In this document: positions 1 through 8,574 of the stretch, one piece after another | Numbering within the stretch: position 1 is the stretch's first letter | How the letters are laid out: every line of letters begins with the position of its first letter | Source: Bacteroidales bacterium | GTDB taxonomy: Bacteria > Bacteroidota > Bacteroidia > Bacteroidales > Tenuifilaceae | Assembly: GCA_013141385.1 (NCBI GenBank) | Contig: JABFRB010000038.1 | Coordinates: 1-64,000 of the forward strand | Length of the DNA: 64,000 nucleotides | Direction: 5' to 3' | Translations under genes and position numbers: made by a program | Notes under the pieces: model-generated | What the model saw: the letters and a program-made list of their open reading frames with translations, nothing else | Told to the model about the DNA's origin: nothing | Database searches by the model: none

Positions 1-128
1 ATTCATAGTTTTCGTAGGCTTTCTCTGGGAGACCTATATTATACCCCTAATGTAATAAACATAACCTAAACTCTACTATTTCAAAGAACAATTTTTATCT
101 TTTTTTCTTAAGTCAACGACATTGAATA

Positions 129-974
129 CTATAAATTCAAACTTCCAGTGTATGAATCTGAGTAAGAAGGAGCAACTGAAAGGCCTCTAGCATTAGCCCA
201 AGCTATCATTTGGGTGTTAGCATAGCTGCAATCATTTTCTACGTAGATGTAACCTTGTGTATCATAACCTTTCATTTGGTAGTATGTGTATACACCGTTC
301 TTCATTGTAGCATCACCATCATAAGAATAAAGAGTGGTGTTTGAAGCAACAGATACAATTCTACCAGTTTTAATTAAAGCGGTTTTCATTGCGCCAATTT
401 GGCAAGCATCAAATGTGAAATACATTTTGGTACTTGTTGCATTAGTAAATTTAGTTTTAAAATAGGAACTACTAATGTAGTACATATCGGTTGAAATAAT
501 ATTTCCACTGCTACCATGACCTGAGTAAACAAAAGCTATTTCATTACCTGCAATTGATCTGCTAGCAAGAGTAGTTAATGCAGATTGAATAGCGGAATTT
601 GTTGCAGCTAGGTCAATTAAAGATGTTACTGAGTAACCTTCAGTTATCAAACGGTTTTTCCAATCAATAGCATCATCATCACAATATTGAAGATCATTTG
701 CAGTTCCAGAATAGTTAGAAATACCAATAACTAAAGCGTATTTAGCTTTTGTACCTTCTTCAATAAGTTTTGCTGGTTCTGTGTCTTTTCCAATAACTTG
801 ATGCTGTGCAATTACTTCAGCAGGTCTAGTGTCCAAAGTTGCAAAGTCTGGTCTTACTGTATAAGAAGGTTTGTCAGAAACAGGAACGATAGTTTCATCC
901 TTTGAGCAGCTTTGAAAAAGAACAACTCCTAATAAAGCAACAAATGCTAATTTGATCCATTTTAAATTTTTCAT
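129..974 (-). CDS. Caspase-like (clan CD, C14 family) surface lipoprotein, copy 1
   Basis: This 281-residue protein has a lipoprotein signal peptide with a lipobox ending at Cys23 (LFQSC). The next residues are Ser-Lys-Asp-Glu, which match the Bacteroidota lipoprotein export signal, so surface exposure is likely. A caspase/p20-like fold begins near residue 78 with ALVIGISNY, followed by YCDDDA. The His-Gly pair lies in YSGHGSS (His153) and the Cys in FDACQIGA (Cys191), which fits the catalytic His/Cys dyad of C14 peptidases. The protein is nearly collinear with the copy at 2598-3443: same length, same catalytic positions, identical stretches around both motifs. The upstream DNA is also shared. 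The substrate is unknown; roles in processing or in signalling cell death are only possible. No partner gene is fused or overlapping. The family call is firm, the function is not. Confidence 0.82.
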   Translation of the reverse strand: MKNLKWIKLAFVALLGVVLFQSCSKDETIVPVSDKPSYTVRPDFATLDTRPAEVIAQHQVIGKDTEPAKLIEEGTKAKYALVIGISNYSGTANDLQYCDDDAIDWKNRLITEGYSVTSLIDLAATNSAIQSALTTLASRSIAGNEIAFVYSGHGSSGNIISTDMYYISSSYFKTKFTNATSTKMYFTFDACQIGAMKTALIKTGRIVSVASNTTLYSYDGDATMKNGVYTYYQMKGYDTQGYIYVENDCSYANTQMIAWANARGLSVAPSYSDSYTGSLNL

Positions 975-1190
975 AAAAAAAATTGATTAGGTTAGGTTAA
1001 TAAAAAATAATTAATTCATTCGAGAACTAAGTACCGCTATTTTTTAAAAAAAAGCAATTTTTATTAAGCATAATTTATTAAATATATGCATTATTGAAAA
1101 AAATGCTAATTATATTCAATTCATATTTAGCGAATTAATGTATTTATTGGTTTTTAAAATATAGAAAAAAGCGATTCTTGGCAAGGTGTA
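975..1190 (-). repeat. Duplicated upstream (regulatory) region of caspase-like copy 1
   Basis: The roughly 215 bases before this start codon resemble those before the second caspase-like gene (3444-3660). Shared blocks include ACTAAGTACCGC, TATATTCAATTCATATTTAG and an AGAAAAAA-CGATTCTT block, in the same order and spacing. The duplicated unit therefore includes control DNA, and the two copies are probably expressed under the same signals. No clear TAnnTTTG box was assigned. Confidence 0.6.
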
Positions 1191-1270
1191 TCTCTTATGT
1201 TTAATATTGGAATTAGTTCATAGGTCTGTCAAATACATGCTTTATTTTTTCTTGTATAATATTAAAAAGA

Positions 1271-1294
1271 AACCTCGCTCTAGGGAGCGAGGTT
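1271..1294 (-). terminator. Rho-independent terminator of the phospholipase-like gene
   Basis: A perfect 10-bp inverted repeat (AACCTCGCTC / GAGCGAGGTT) surrounds a 4-base loop. Read on the minus strand it is followed by TCTTTTTAAT, giving the U-rich tail of an intrinsic terminator. It lies about 100 bases past the stop of the minus-strand gene 1396-2355. A diverged sister hairpin occurs at 3780-3805. Confidence 0.72.
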
Positions 1295-1395
1295 GTTTAG
1301 TGTGCTGTATCAATTTCAATATATTGGTATTGACGTCTAAGGCAATTAAATAAATAGTTTCTATGTGTTAGTTACTTCGGGTTAGTTATTTGTTA

Positions 1396-2355
1396 CTACC
1401 ATTTATTGTATTTGTTCAAAGCATATTTAATGGCACCACCAGTCCATTTTGTTGCCTCTTCAATCATTTTCTTTGTATAGTATACGCAATTGCTATTACC
1501 CGTTCCAGCACCTGTTGGAAATCCACTTGATACATAGTTATCCCACGCAAGTTTTGGATTGGTGCTAAAGGTGTAGTTGGATGCTCTTACAGCACTACGT
1601 ATACCTGCTTTAGCATCTGTAATAGTATAAAAACTCGAACTTGCTACATTATTTACAACCTGTGAAAAGTTATGGCCTGCTGTCCAATTACTATCTATCC
1701 ATGCTTCATAATCAAAATGGTGTAAAGCCATGTAAGCACCAGGGAATGAAGTGTGAAGCACAAAGGAAACATCGGTTATATAATGACAAGCATACCCTAC
1801 ATACCAATCTCCAAGATCACGATTGCCTATTGCATAGTAATATCCAGCATACATCCCGTTGTAACCTTCTGGACTTTCGAGTTCTCCACCATCTCCATTC
1901 AGGTTGTCGTAGAAATCGTCATCAGCATCACCCCATAGCCATTGCATACTCCCAAATAAACTCGTAACTATATATGCATGTGACCATTGTTGGTTGTATG
2001 CGTTATCAAGTCCAGACTGATAAGTATCAGGCATTTCTGCTGCATTACGCATGATTATTGCCCTGCTTTCTATAATTCCTAATTTTTTTGCACATGTATA
2101 TACAAAATTCTTATGTGCGGGACATCCGTACTTAGAGTTTTGGGAATCGTTTTTTTGATAATGTTTGGCTGAAAAAGAGATTAATTGATCCTCGGGGGTG
2201 ATAATTCCTGAACTTTCGTTCTTAGGATTGGCTTGATCTACTGTAGTTTGGGTAACAGTTTTATCGCCTTCTGGTGCTTCTTTACTGCAGCTGATTGTTA
2301 GCAGCGAGCAACATATAGTTGCAAAGACAATAGAATTAGATAAATTGTTTTTCAT
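1396..2355 (-). CDS. Zinc-dependent phospholipase C / P1 nuclease-like lipoprotein
   Basis: This 319-residue secreted protein has a signal peptide ending in a lipobox (LLTISC) followed by Ser-Lys-Glu, again like the Bacteroidota surface-export signal. After a linker of about 50 residues comes an all-helical-looking domain rich in Trp, Tyr, His and Asp. The most telling motif is HYITDVSFVLH. It is close to the zinc-ligand signature of bacterial zinc-dependent phospholipase C (His-Tyr-x-Gly/Thr-Asp, then a His six residues later). QQWSHAYIVTS upstream and LHHFDYEAW downstream supply more candidate metal ligands. The PLC/P1-nuclease superfamily includes lipases and nucleases, so the substrate cannot be fixed. 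The gene sits between two caspase-like lipoprotein genes on the same strand, with its own hairpin downstream. The superfamily call is moderate, resting mainly on one motif. Confidence 0.5.
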   Translation of the reverse strand: MKNNLSNSIVFATICCSLLTISCSKEAPEGDKTVTQTTVDQANPKNESSGIITPEDQLISFSAKHYQKNDSQNSKYGCPAHKNFVYTCAKKLGIIESRAIIMRNAAEMPDTYQSGLDNAYNQQWSHAYIVTSLFGSMQWLWGDADDDFYDNLNGDGGELESPEGYNGMYAGYYYAIGNRDLGDWYVGYACHYITDVSFVLHTSFPGAYMALHHFDYEAWIDSNWTAGHNFSQVVNNVASSSFYTITDAKAGIRSAVRASNYTFSTNPKLAWDNYVSSGFPTGAGTGNSNCVYYTKKMIEEATKWTGGAIKYALNKYNKW

Positions 2356-2470
2356 CGTTTTAGGGTTTAAGAAATTTGCATTTATTTGAAATCTATTTAT
2401 TCTATAAAAGACAGAGCAAAGTGAAAGTTGGCAATGATTTTATTTAGATAAAGCGGTTTTGAGTTTAATA

Positions 2471-2503
2471 AGAGATCCGAACTTTTAATAAGTCCGGATC
2501 TCT
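2471..2503 (-). terminator. Hairpin, probable terminator of caspase-like copy 2
   Basis: A 9-bp perfect stem (AGAGATCCG / CGGATCTCT) closes an AT-rich loop that can add a few more pairs. It lies about 95 bases past the minus-strand stop at 2598. The minus-strand tail is TTATTAAA, a weak U tract, so termination is likely but not certain. Confidence 0.5.
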
Positions 2504-2597
2504 AGGGTTCAACTCCTTTTTTGTAGGTTGAAGTTTTAGGTAAAACAGTTAATGCTTAATCTATACAAAGTCCAGTTATGTATAAAACTAATAGATT

Positions 2598-3443
2598 CTA
2601 TAAATCAAAATTACCAGTGTAAGAATCAACATAAGATGGAGTAACTTTAACATGCACTGAAGCCGCCCATAGTTTCATTTGGTCACAAGCATATTGTGAA
2701 TCATTCTCAACATAAATATAACCTTGTGTATCGTAACCTTTCATTTGATAGTATGTAAATACTCCATTCTTCATGGTGGCATCACCATCATAAGAATAAT
2801 TTCTTGTGCCTGAAGCAACTATAACGATTCTACCTGGAGCGTTAAGCGCTGTAGTCATTGCACCTATTTGGCAGGCGTCAAAGCTAAACATCATTTTAGT
2901 ACTTGTAGCAGCAGCAAATTTTGTTTTAAACCATGAGTTGTTTATATAGTACATGTCGGTTGAAATAATATTTCCGCTACTGCCATGACCAGAGTATACG
3001 AATGCAATTTCATTGCCAGCAACTGATTGGCTTGCTAATGTGTTTATAGCAGCTTCAATGTTTGCTTTGGTTGCATTTAAATCTAATAAGATGGTTACGC
3101 TGTATCCCTCGGTTTGTAAACGTGCTTTAAAATCAACAGCATCATCATCACAATATTGGAGATCATTTACAGTACCAGCATAATCTGAAATACCTACAAC
3201 CACAGCGTATTTAGCTTTTGTGGCATGATCGAGAAGTTTAACAGGTTCAGCGTTTTTTTCAGTAACCTGATACTGTGCAATTACCTCAGCTGGTCTGGTA
3301 TCCAAGGTTGCAAAATCTGGCCTTACTGTAAAAGAAGGTTTGTCAGAAACAGGAACGTTAGTTTCATCCTTTGAACAGCTTTGAAAAAGCACAACTGCTA
3401 ATGAAGCAATAAATGCTAATTTAATCCATTTTTGAGTTTTCAT
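2598..3443 (-). CDS. Caspase-like (clan CD, C14 family) surface lipoprotein, copy 2
   Basis: This is a paralogue of the gene at 129-974. An in-frame ATG exists 66 bases upstream (at 3509), but the start at 3443 gives MKTQKWIKLA, which aligns with copy 1 and restores the same 281-residue length. The lipobox Cys is again residue 23, followed by Ser-Lys-Asp-Glu. The fold begins at AVVVGISDY. The presumed catalytic residues His153 (YSGHGSS) and Cys191 (FDACQIGA) are kept. The central region around the dyad is almost unchanged, while the region of residues 60-75 and the C-terminus differ more. That pattern suggests both copies are under selection for catalysis. It probably forms its own transcription unit, with a hairpin downstream. 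Confidence 0.82.
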   Translation of the reverse strand: MKTQKWIKLAFIASLAVVLFQSCSKDETNVPVSDKPSFTVRPDFATLDTRPAEVIAQYQVTEKNAEPVKLLDHATKAKYAVVVGISDYAGTVNDLQYCDDDAVDFKARLQTEGYSVTILLDLNATKANIEAAINTLASQSVAGNEIAFVYSGHGSSGNIISTDMYYINNSWFKTKFAAATSTKMMFSFDACQIGAMTTALNAPGRIVIVASGTRNYSYDGDATMKNGVFTYYQMKGYDTQGYIYVENDSQYACDQMKLWAASVHVKVTPSYVDSYTGNFDL

Positions 3444-3660
3444 AATAAATTTGATTAGGGTTAGGTTAATAAAGAATAAGTAATTAATTCGAAAACTAAG
3501 TACCGCCATTTTGTAAAAAGAAGCAATTTTAATTTAGCATATCTTATTAAAATGTTTTATTATTTAAAGGATGATGATTATATTCAATTCATATTTAGCA
3601 AATTAATCTAAATTAGAATTTATAAAATATAGAAAAAAACGATTCTTAGTAAGATATACC
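3444..3660 (-). repeat. Duplicated upstream (regulatory) region of caspase-like copy 2
   Basis: This is the partner of 975-1190. It carries ACTAAGTACCGCCATTTT, GATTATATTCAATTCATA and the AGAAAAAAACGATTCTTA block in the same order. Similarity is interrupted by substitutions, so the duplication is not recent, yet these non-coding blocks are retained. Confidence 0.6.
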
Positions 3661-3779
3661 CACAAAGATCTCATTGGAATTAGTTTGTGGGATTGCTGAC
3701 AACATGTTAAGATCTTGGTTGCTGAAAAATTCTGTTGTGTTTTATTCGATGTTTTTGCGTTGAGTAATATTCAAAAAAA

Positions 3780-3805
3780 GAACCCCACCCGAATGAGCGA
3801 GGTTC
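3780..3805 (-). terminator. Terminator downstream of hutH, sister of the 1271-1294 hairpin
   Basis: On the minus strand the RNA can form an 11-bp stem (GAACCUCGCUC with GGGUGGGGUUC, including three G-U pairs) closed by AUUC and followed at once by a run of seven T. On the plus strand the arms no longer match perfectly, so the structure is asymmetric in favour of the minus strand. The GAGCGAGGTT arm is the same as in the hairpin at 1271-1294. It lies 280 bases past the hutH stop. Confidence 0.68.
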
Positions 3806-3873
3806 TTTGCAATTCTATATCTATTTAAAATTTATCCGTACCTTTTATATTACCTATAAACAAAACACATTCC

Positions 3874-4034
3874 ATTGTCATTCCGGGCGAAGTCCCGGAA
3901 TCTAGATTATAAATAACTGGATTAGCTCCGCTGATTTCCCTTCGGTCAGTTCCTGCATTATTCGCTTCGCTCATGAGCTAACGGTTCGCAGAAACCGAGC
4001 GTATTTCGCGAGTTCGCCGTAAGGCAATGACAAT
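3874..4034. repeat. 161-bp palindrome-ended intergenic repeat (REP/MITE-like)
   Basis: The element is bounded by 9-bp terminal inverted repeats, ATTGTCATT (3874-3882) and AATGACAAT (4026-4034). It is visibly richer in G and C than its flanks. Inside are a 7-bp hairpin TTCCGGG/CCCGGAA (3881-3900) and another pair TTAGCTC (3922-3928) / GAGCTAA (3975-3981). It carries no open reading frame of note. Such multi-armed intergenic elements are usually dispersed repeats mobilised by a transposase in trans. No second copy was seen in this window, so its repetitive nature is inferred. Confidence 0.5.
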
Positions 4035-4084
4035 TTGGATTATTTATTCTTCATCAGAAATTATTGCGAACAATCATTTAAAAT

Positions 4085-5581
4085 TTATTTCCCGAACGAA
4101 CCATTCCTAATAAACTCAACCGTTTTATCCATCTCAATATACATAATTCTATCCTCTTCAATAAACGGAACAATTTCGCGGTACTGAGCCATGAAATCTT
4201 CTAAATATGGTGATGTTTTAGCCGGACGGCGGAACTCTAAAGCTTGCGCAGCATTGAACAGCTCAATAGCCAGAATCCTCTCTGTATTATCAACAACCTT
4301 AAGCAGTTTTGTTGCCGCATTTGCTCCCATACTTACATGATCCTCCTGCCCATTCGACGAGACTATTGAATCAACCGAGGCGGGTGTGCAAAGTTGCTTG
4401 TTCTGGCTAACCATTGATGCAGCAGCATACTGGGGTATCATAAAACCTGAGTTAAGACCTGAGTTGAAAACCAGAAATTCGGGTAGGCCTCTTAGCCCAG
4501 ATATTAGCTGAACAACACGTCTTTCGGAGATGTTTCCAAGTTCCGATAGCGCTATAGCCATAAAATCGTAGGATAGTGCTAGTGGTTGACCGTGGAAGTT
4601 ACCACCCGATAGGATTAAATCCTCATCGGGCCATATAGTTGGGTTATCGGTAACGGAGTTAATCTCGGTTAGTAGAACATTTGCAACGTAGTTCAAAGCA
4701 TCCTTTGAAGCACCATGAACCTGAGGCATGCAGCGGAAGGAGTATGGATCCTGAACATGTTTTTTAGGATGTGCAATTAGCTCGCTGCCTTCCAATATCT
4801 TTCTAAAATTAAGAGCTGTTTCAATTTGCCCTTGATGTGGACGAACTTTCTGTAAATTTTCATGGAATGGCTCAATCCTACCATCATAAGCTTCAAGCGA
4901 AAGTGCACCAATAATATCGGCAAATTTGATTATTCTAAATGCTTTAAGCATGGCGTAAACACCGTGTGCGCTCATAAATTGCGTTCCGTTGAGAAGTGCT
5001 AATCCTTCCTTCGACTTCAGATCGATTGGCTGCCAGCCAAACTTCTTCATTATCTCTGAGGACTCATACCTTTTGCCTTGATATCTAACCTCTCCCAATC
5101 CTAGCAGTGGGAGGAAGAGATTTGAAAGTGGCGCCAAATCACCCGATGCACCCAACGAACCCCTATCATATACTACAGGAAGCACATCATTGTTATAAAA
5201 ATCGAGGATCCGTTGAACCGTAACAATCTGAACGCCAGAGTGACCAAGCGATAGCGCATGTGCTTTAAGGAAAAGCATCAGTTTTATTATCTCTGGATTA
5301 ATTTCATCTCCAGTGCTACATGCATGCGACATCACAAGATTTCGTTGAAGTTGCGATAGCTTCTCCTTTGATATATTCCGATTGCAAAGCGAGCCAAATC
5401 CTGTTGTAATCCCGTAGATTGGCGCATGTTCATTCAGCATCTTGTTATCGAGATACTCACGACATTTGGTTATCAAACCAATCGCCTCATCCGATAGTTC
5501 GAGTTTATAATGATTGTTTGCCAAATCCTCCATTAGCTCGTAGGTTAATGGCTTTGGGGAGATATAATGTACTTTACTCAT
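4085..5581 (-). CDS. hutH: Histidine ammonia-lyase
   Basis: This enzyme deaminates L-histidine to trans-urocanate, the first step of histidine breakdown in the cytoplasm. The chosen start gives 498 residues (MSKVHYIS), normal for the family; an upstream ATG at 5656 would add 25 unlikely residues. The MIO prosthetic group would form from Ala145-Ser146-Gly147 in GSLGASGDLAPLS. Other family blocks are YGITTGFGSL near residue 56, LLNGTQFM, QDPYSFRCMPQVHG and GQEDHVSMGANAA. The last two favour histidine over phenylalanine or tyrosine lyases. No other hut genes are adjacent; the neighbour is hisS, upstream on the same strand. Hairpins between hisS and hutH and a terminator after hutH suggest it is transcribed on its own. 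Confidence 0.93.
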   Translation of the reverse strand: MSKVHYISPKPLTYELMEDLANNHYKLELSDEAIGLITKCREYLDNKMLNEHAPIYGITTGFGSLCNRNISKEKLSQLQRNLVMSHACSTGDEINPEIIKLMLFLKAHALSLGHSGVQIVTVQRILDFYNNDVLPVVYDRGSLGASGDLAPLSNLFLPLLGLGEVRYQGKRYESSEIMKKFGWQPIDLKSKEGLALLNGTQFMSAHGVYAMLKAFRIIKFADIIGALSLEAYDGRIEPFHENLQKVRPHQGQIETALNFRKILEGSELIAHPKKHVQDPYSFRCMPQVHGASKDALNYVANVLLTEINSVTDNPTIWPDEDLILSGGNFHGQPLALSYDFMAIALSELGNISERRVVQLISGLRGLPEFLVFNSGLNSGFMIPQYAAASMVSQNKQLCTPASVDSIVSSNGQEDHVSMGANAATKLLKVVDNTERILAIELFNAAQALEFRRPAKTSPYLEDFMAQYREIVPFIEEDRIMYIEMDKTVEFIRNGSFGK

Positions 5582-5708
5582 TTTAGTAATGAAATTTGAA
5601 AGTTTTGATTTTGATATTATTATGCCAATGTGAATTATAAAATAAGCCCAAAGCATGTTTTATAATTCTACAATCAATGTTGTTGATTTAACGATTTTAC
5701 TATTGACG

Positions 5709-5733
5709 CTTCCAGTTCTTACGAATCTGGAAG
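5709..5733. other. Hairpin in the hisS-hutH intergenic region
   Basis: CTTCCAG (5709-5715) pairs with CTGGAAG (5727-5733). TTC/GAA pairs further inside, and GAC/GTC pairs outside with one bulged base. It stands between the hisS stop (5921) and the hutH start (5581), beside a second hairpin. It may be a leader structure of hutH, or part of the hisS terminator region. Confidence 0.4.
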
Positions 5734-5752
5734 GTCAAACAAGTCAGTTAAC

Positions 5753-5778
5753 CTAGCAGAGTCCGAAGGCCCTGCTAG
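5753..5778 (-). terminator. UUCG-capped hairpin downstream of hisS
   Basis: CTAGCAG (5753-5759) and CTGCTAG (5772-5778) form a perfect 7-bp stem. On the minus strand the loop contains UUCG, a very stable tetraloop. It lies about 140 bases past the hisS stop. There is no strong U tract, so it may be a terminator, an attenuator or an RNA-stability element. Confidence 0.42.
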
Positions 5779-5920
5779 CGTTTAAATAACCTTAAGTAAA
5801 GTTAGCGTGCAGTAATTATTGGGCTGATATGAGAAGTTCTCAGGGAACTCTGGTGGAGTTCACTTTTTTGTTTCTTGCTTTTTTGTTTGAAATTGTAAGC
5901 ATTTTCTGAAAATCGATAAA

Positions 5921-7306
5921 TTATGCTTGGTTTATTTTTCCAAGCAAGTATTCTGTCAAACTATTGAATGGTATCGTCTCTTGTTCGCCTGTAATCATGT
6001 TCTTAACCGAGAACTGGCGGTTGTGCATCTCCGATTCTCCTGCAATTACAACAAACTTAATGCTTCGCTTATTTGCGTAATCGAACTGCTTTTTAAGCTT
6101 GGTTGAATCGGGGTAGAGCTCTGCGCTAATGCCCTTTTCCCTTACGCTACGTATTGCGTTAAGGCAGTATGAGGCCTCGTATCGCCCAAAGTTGGTAAAC
6201 ATAACTTGGGTTGATGATATCAAATTTTCTGGGAAAAGATTTAGCTGAAGCATCACATCATAGATTCTATCTGCCCCAAACGAAACGCCAACGCCGCTCA
6301 TATCCTTTAACCCAAAGATACCTGTTAAATCATCATAGCGACCACCACCGCAGAGGCTGCCAATTTCAGCATCTTTTGCTTTAACCTCAATGATAGCACC
6401 GGTGTAGTAGTTCAACCCACGTGCAAGCGAAAGATCGAGTTCAACATCGGTTTTGATTCTTCCAAGTGCCTCAAGATAATCGAAAAACTCCTCCATTTCG
6501 GCAACGCCCTTCAGCCCAACCTCCGAATCCACAATCATCTTGCGAAGTCTCTCAATCTTTCCAGGATTGCTCCCGGTTAAAGTTAGGATTGGTTGTAACT
6601 TTGTGATACCCTCCTTCGAAACACCTTTGCCCTCCAGTTCAGCAATTGCACCTTCAAGACCCACCTTATCAATCTTATCAATGGCAATGGTAATATCAAT
6701 AAGCTTATCGGGGAAGCCAATAAAATCGGCAATCCAAGTTAATATCTTACGATTATTAACTTTTATAACCGTGCGAACGCCCAATTTAGTGAACACCTCG
6801 TTGATAATCATCACAAGCTCAGCCTCGTTTAGCAACGAGTTAGAGCCTATAACATCAACATCGCATTGGTAGAACTCACGGTAACGACCCTTTTGCGGCC
6901 TATCGGCACGCCAAACAGGTTGAATCTGATATCTTTTAAAGGGAAATGTTATCTCGTTCTGGTACATTACCACAAACCGAGCAAAGGGTACGGTAAGATC
7001 GTACCTTAAACCTTTATCGCAAATTGCGATAGATAATGGGTTGGGGTTACCATGTATTAAAAGTTTTGGATCGATATCTTTTGTGAAATCGCCAGAGTTT
7101 AGGACTTTGAATAGCAGCTTATCGCCCTCCTCACCGTACTTGCCAAGCAGAGTTGTAAGGTTCTCCATTGCTGGGGTCTCGATGGGCAAGTACCCATAGG
7201 TTTTAAATACTGAGCGGATAATATCGAAGATATAGTTTCTCCGAACCATCTCAATTGGTGTGAAATCCCTAGTTCCTTTGGGTATAGAGGGTTTTTGAGC
7301 CGACAT
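5921..7306 (-). CDS. hisS: Histidine--tRNA ligase
   Basis: This class II aminoacyl-tRNA synthetase charges tRNA-His in the cytoplasm. The start at 7306 gives [15 protein letters not shown], the usual opening in Bacteroidota. An ATG at 7318 would add four residues. The longer TTG reading at 7333 overlaps the putative -7 box and is rejected. Motif 1 surrounds PKGTRDF...P..E. Motif 2 is [29 protein letters not shown]. The histidine-binding motifs are [11 protein letters not shown] and the glycine-rich [11 protein letters not shown], and motif 3 is [11 protein letters not shown]. The C-terminal anticodon-binding domain starts near TQVMFTNFG. About 461 residues is normal. The downstream neighbour is hutH, so both genes handle histidine, although separate hairpins suggest separate transcription. 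Confidence 0.96.
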   Translation of the reverse strand: MSAQKPSIPKGTRDFTPIEMVRRNYIFDIIRSVFKTYGYLPIETPAMENLTTLLGKYGEEGDKLLFKVLNSGDFTKDIDPKLLIHGNPNPLSIAICDKGLRYDLTVPFARFVVMYQNEITFPFKRYQIQPVWRADRPQKGRYREFYQCDVDVIGSNSLLNEAELVMIINEVFTKLGVRTVIKVNNRKILTWIADFIGFPDKLIDITIAIDKIDKVGLEGAIAELEGKGVSKEGITKLQPILTLTGSNPGKIERLRKMIVDSEVGLKGVAEMEEFFDYLEALGRIKTDVELDLSLARGLNYYTGAIIEVKAKDAEIGSLCGGGRYDDLTGIFGLKDMSGVGVSFGADRIYDVMLQLNLFPENLISSTQVMFTNFGRYEASYCLNAIRSVREKGISAELYPDSTKLKKQFDYANKRSIKFVVIAGESEMHNRQFSVKNMITGEQETIPFNSLTEYLLGKINQA

Positions 7307-7330
7307 TGTTTTGTTCATTATTTGAGGTTG

Positions 7331-7338
7331 CAAATATA
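7331..7338 (-). promoter_or_regulatory. Putative -7 promoter box of hisS
   Basis: The minus strand reads TATATTTG, a perfect match to the Bacteroidota housekeeping -7 consensus TAnnTTTG, 13-25 bases before the two possible ATG codons. It implies a very short leader. No good TTTG -33 element was found at the usual spacing. Confidence 0.45.
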
Positions 7339-7577
7339 TTAAATAATGGTGATTTTATCGATAGCAAACGAGATAACCACAAAGCACCCAAAGTGGGTGA
7401 AAACTTAGTATGATTATTAAACCTACAGAAGAAAAATCTCTTTTGGATGGGTTGTTATTTTGGTTAATTTTGGGATAGGGATTAACAAGAAGGTTTTTAT
7501 ACAGTTTAATTTCAGGCATAAGTATACTTTATGGTTATATATGAATGAGTTATGTTGCATTATAATAAATACTTACA

Positions 7578-8309
7578 ATGGATATACTAAAGGAAATATT
7601 AAAATTCTTTACTGATAAAACAAATTCGACAACTACGAAGTTTTTCGGGATAATAGTTTTTGTTTTAGTTATATTCTTTATAGACAATTTATTAGGATTC
7701 TCTTTTTATTATTCAAACAATCAAAAGATTAATCAATTATTGAATATAGAAAAATTAAAAAGAGAATGTCCCGAAAATCCTGCGATACTCTCCTCCTTAA
7801 ATGAAGCAGAGGAAGATATTTTACAGAGAAAAAACATAATTAAGTCTTTCTTTGAATTATTCAGTAAAGAGGATTTTGACATTAAGAAACATAAAGCACA
7901 AATACATATAGACACCGTCTTTGTCGAAAGAATAATCAATTCTAAACCATTTAATGACACATCAAATATTCAACTACTGAAAAAAGAATCAACTCCTAAA
8001 AAAAAGGAAACGACCTTTGTTTCAAGGTCTAAACTTTGGCATACCTTATCTTCCTCTTTTATTCTAATTGTCGTATTAATTGGTTTTCCTATCATTTTCA
8101 TATTTGCTGAGAAAACATTTAATTGGGACACTTTATTTGTTTTAATTTTCATTTTGATTTTTTTAGCAGGTTTGATATGGATTTATCAATTTATATTAGG
8201 ATTAATACCTGTCATTATGGGTAAGGTTTGGATTAATTATTTATTAAATTCTTTTATACATGGATTTAGTATTTGGATAATAATTTATTCGATAAAGAAA
8301 AAGTCTTAA
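7578..8309 (+). CDS. Hypothetical multi-pass membrane protein
   Basis: I do not recognise this 243-residue protein. It shows one hydrophobic helix near residues 22-41, then a polar, Lys/Glu-rich loop of about 110 residues (45-155) that is probably one soluble domain. A C-terminal half follows with three or four hydrophobic helices (about 157-177, 183-204, 206-214 and 222-238) and a Lys-rich end. That layout suits a small inner-membrane sensor or a partner of a secreted or toxin component, but nothing in the sequence fixes this. It is the first plus-strand gene of the accessory island and is followed by a copy of the repeat seen after the next two modules. Confidence 0.55.
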   Translation: MDILKEILKFFTDKTNSTTTKFFGIIVFVLVIFFIDNLLGFSFYYSNNQKINQLLNIEKLKRECPENPAILSSLNEAEEDILQRKNIIKSFFELFSKEDFDIKKHKAQIHIDTVFVERIINSKPFNDTSNIQLLKKESTPKKKETTFVSRSKLWHTLSSSFILIVVLIGFPIIFIFAEKTFNWDTLFVLIFILIFLAGLIWIYQFILGLIPVIMGKVWINYLLNSFIHGFSIWIIIYSIKKKS

Positions 8310-8378
8310 GTATTTAAAAGCGCAAATCGACAGCAAGTTTATTGCATTGGGGCTGATGACGCATTTGGAGTTTTTAAC

Positions 8379-8475
8379 GCTTTTTGGTTGCTTTACTAAT
8401 AGTGGAATAAAGATGTAGTTCCAAACTTCCAAACGCAATCAATTTGCGGAACGTTGGCCTTTATTGTCGCTCCTT
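8379..8475 (+). repeat. Degenerate intergenic repeat, copy 1 (3' part)
   Basis: After the membrane-protein gene the DNA reads GCTTTTTGG, then GGAATAAAGATGTAGTT, then AAACGCAATCAATTTG. The same blocks follow the RES gene at about 11611-11673 (GCTTTTTGC, GGAATGAAGATGTAGTT, AAACGCAATCAACTTG), and a weaker version follows the antitoxin gene. The stretch ends with GTTGGCC and TTATTGTCGC, similar to short motifs found further downstream between small genes. Confidence 0.55.
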
Positions 8476-8562
8476 GCGTAAGATGTTTTATATTAAACGA
8501 TTGATAACAAGATAGTTTAATCTTTATAAATTTTTAATATTACCATTTTTGCTATTAATATT

Positions 8563-8570
8563 TATATTTG
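8563..8570 (+). promoter_or_regulatory. Putative -7 box of the sce7726-sce7725-RES operon
   Basis: TATATTTG matches the Bacteroidota -7 consensus TAnnTTTG and ends only four bases before the ATG of the first gene. If used, transcription would begin at or beside the start codon, giving a leaderless or nearly leaderless message. No TTTG at proper -33 spacing was seen. Confidence 0.35.
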
Positions 8571-8574
8571 TGTA

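Noticed and set aside
1641-1967. Plus-strand frame of about 108 codons inside the phospholipase-like gene
   Set aside because: It lies antisense to a coherent lipoprotein gene and has no domain or sensible composition; it is a shadow frame.
3444-3509. Extended N-terminus of caspase-like copy 2
   Set aside because: Copy 1 starts at the position equal to 3443 and the extra residues would precede the signal peptide.
4085-5581. Aromatic ammonia-lyase (phenylalanine or tyrosine) instead of histidine lyase
   Set aside because: QDPYSFRCMPQVHG and QEDHVSMGANAA fit histidine lyases better; the MIO motif alone would not decide.
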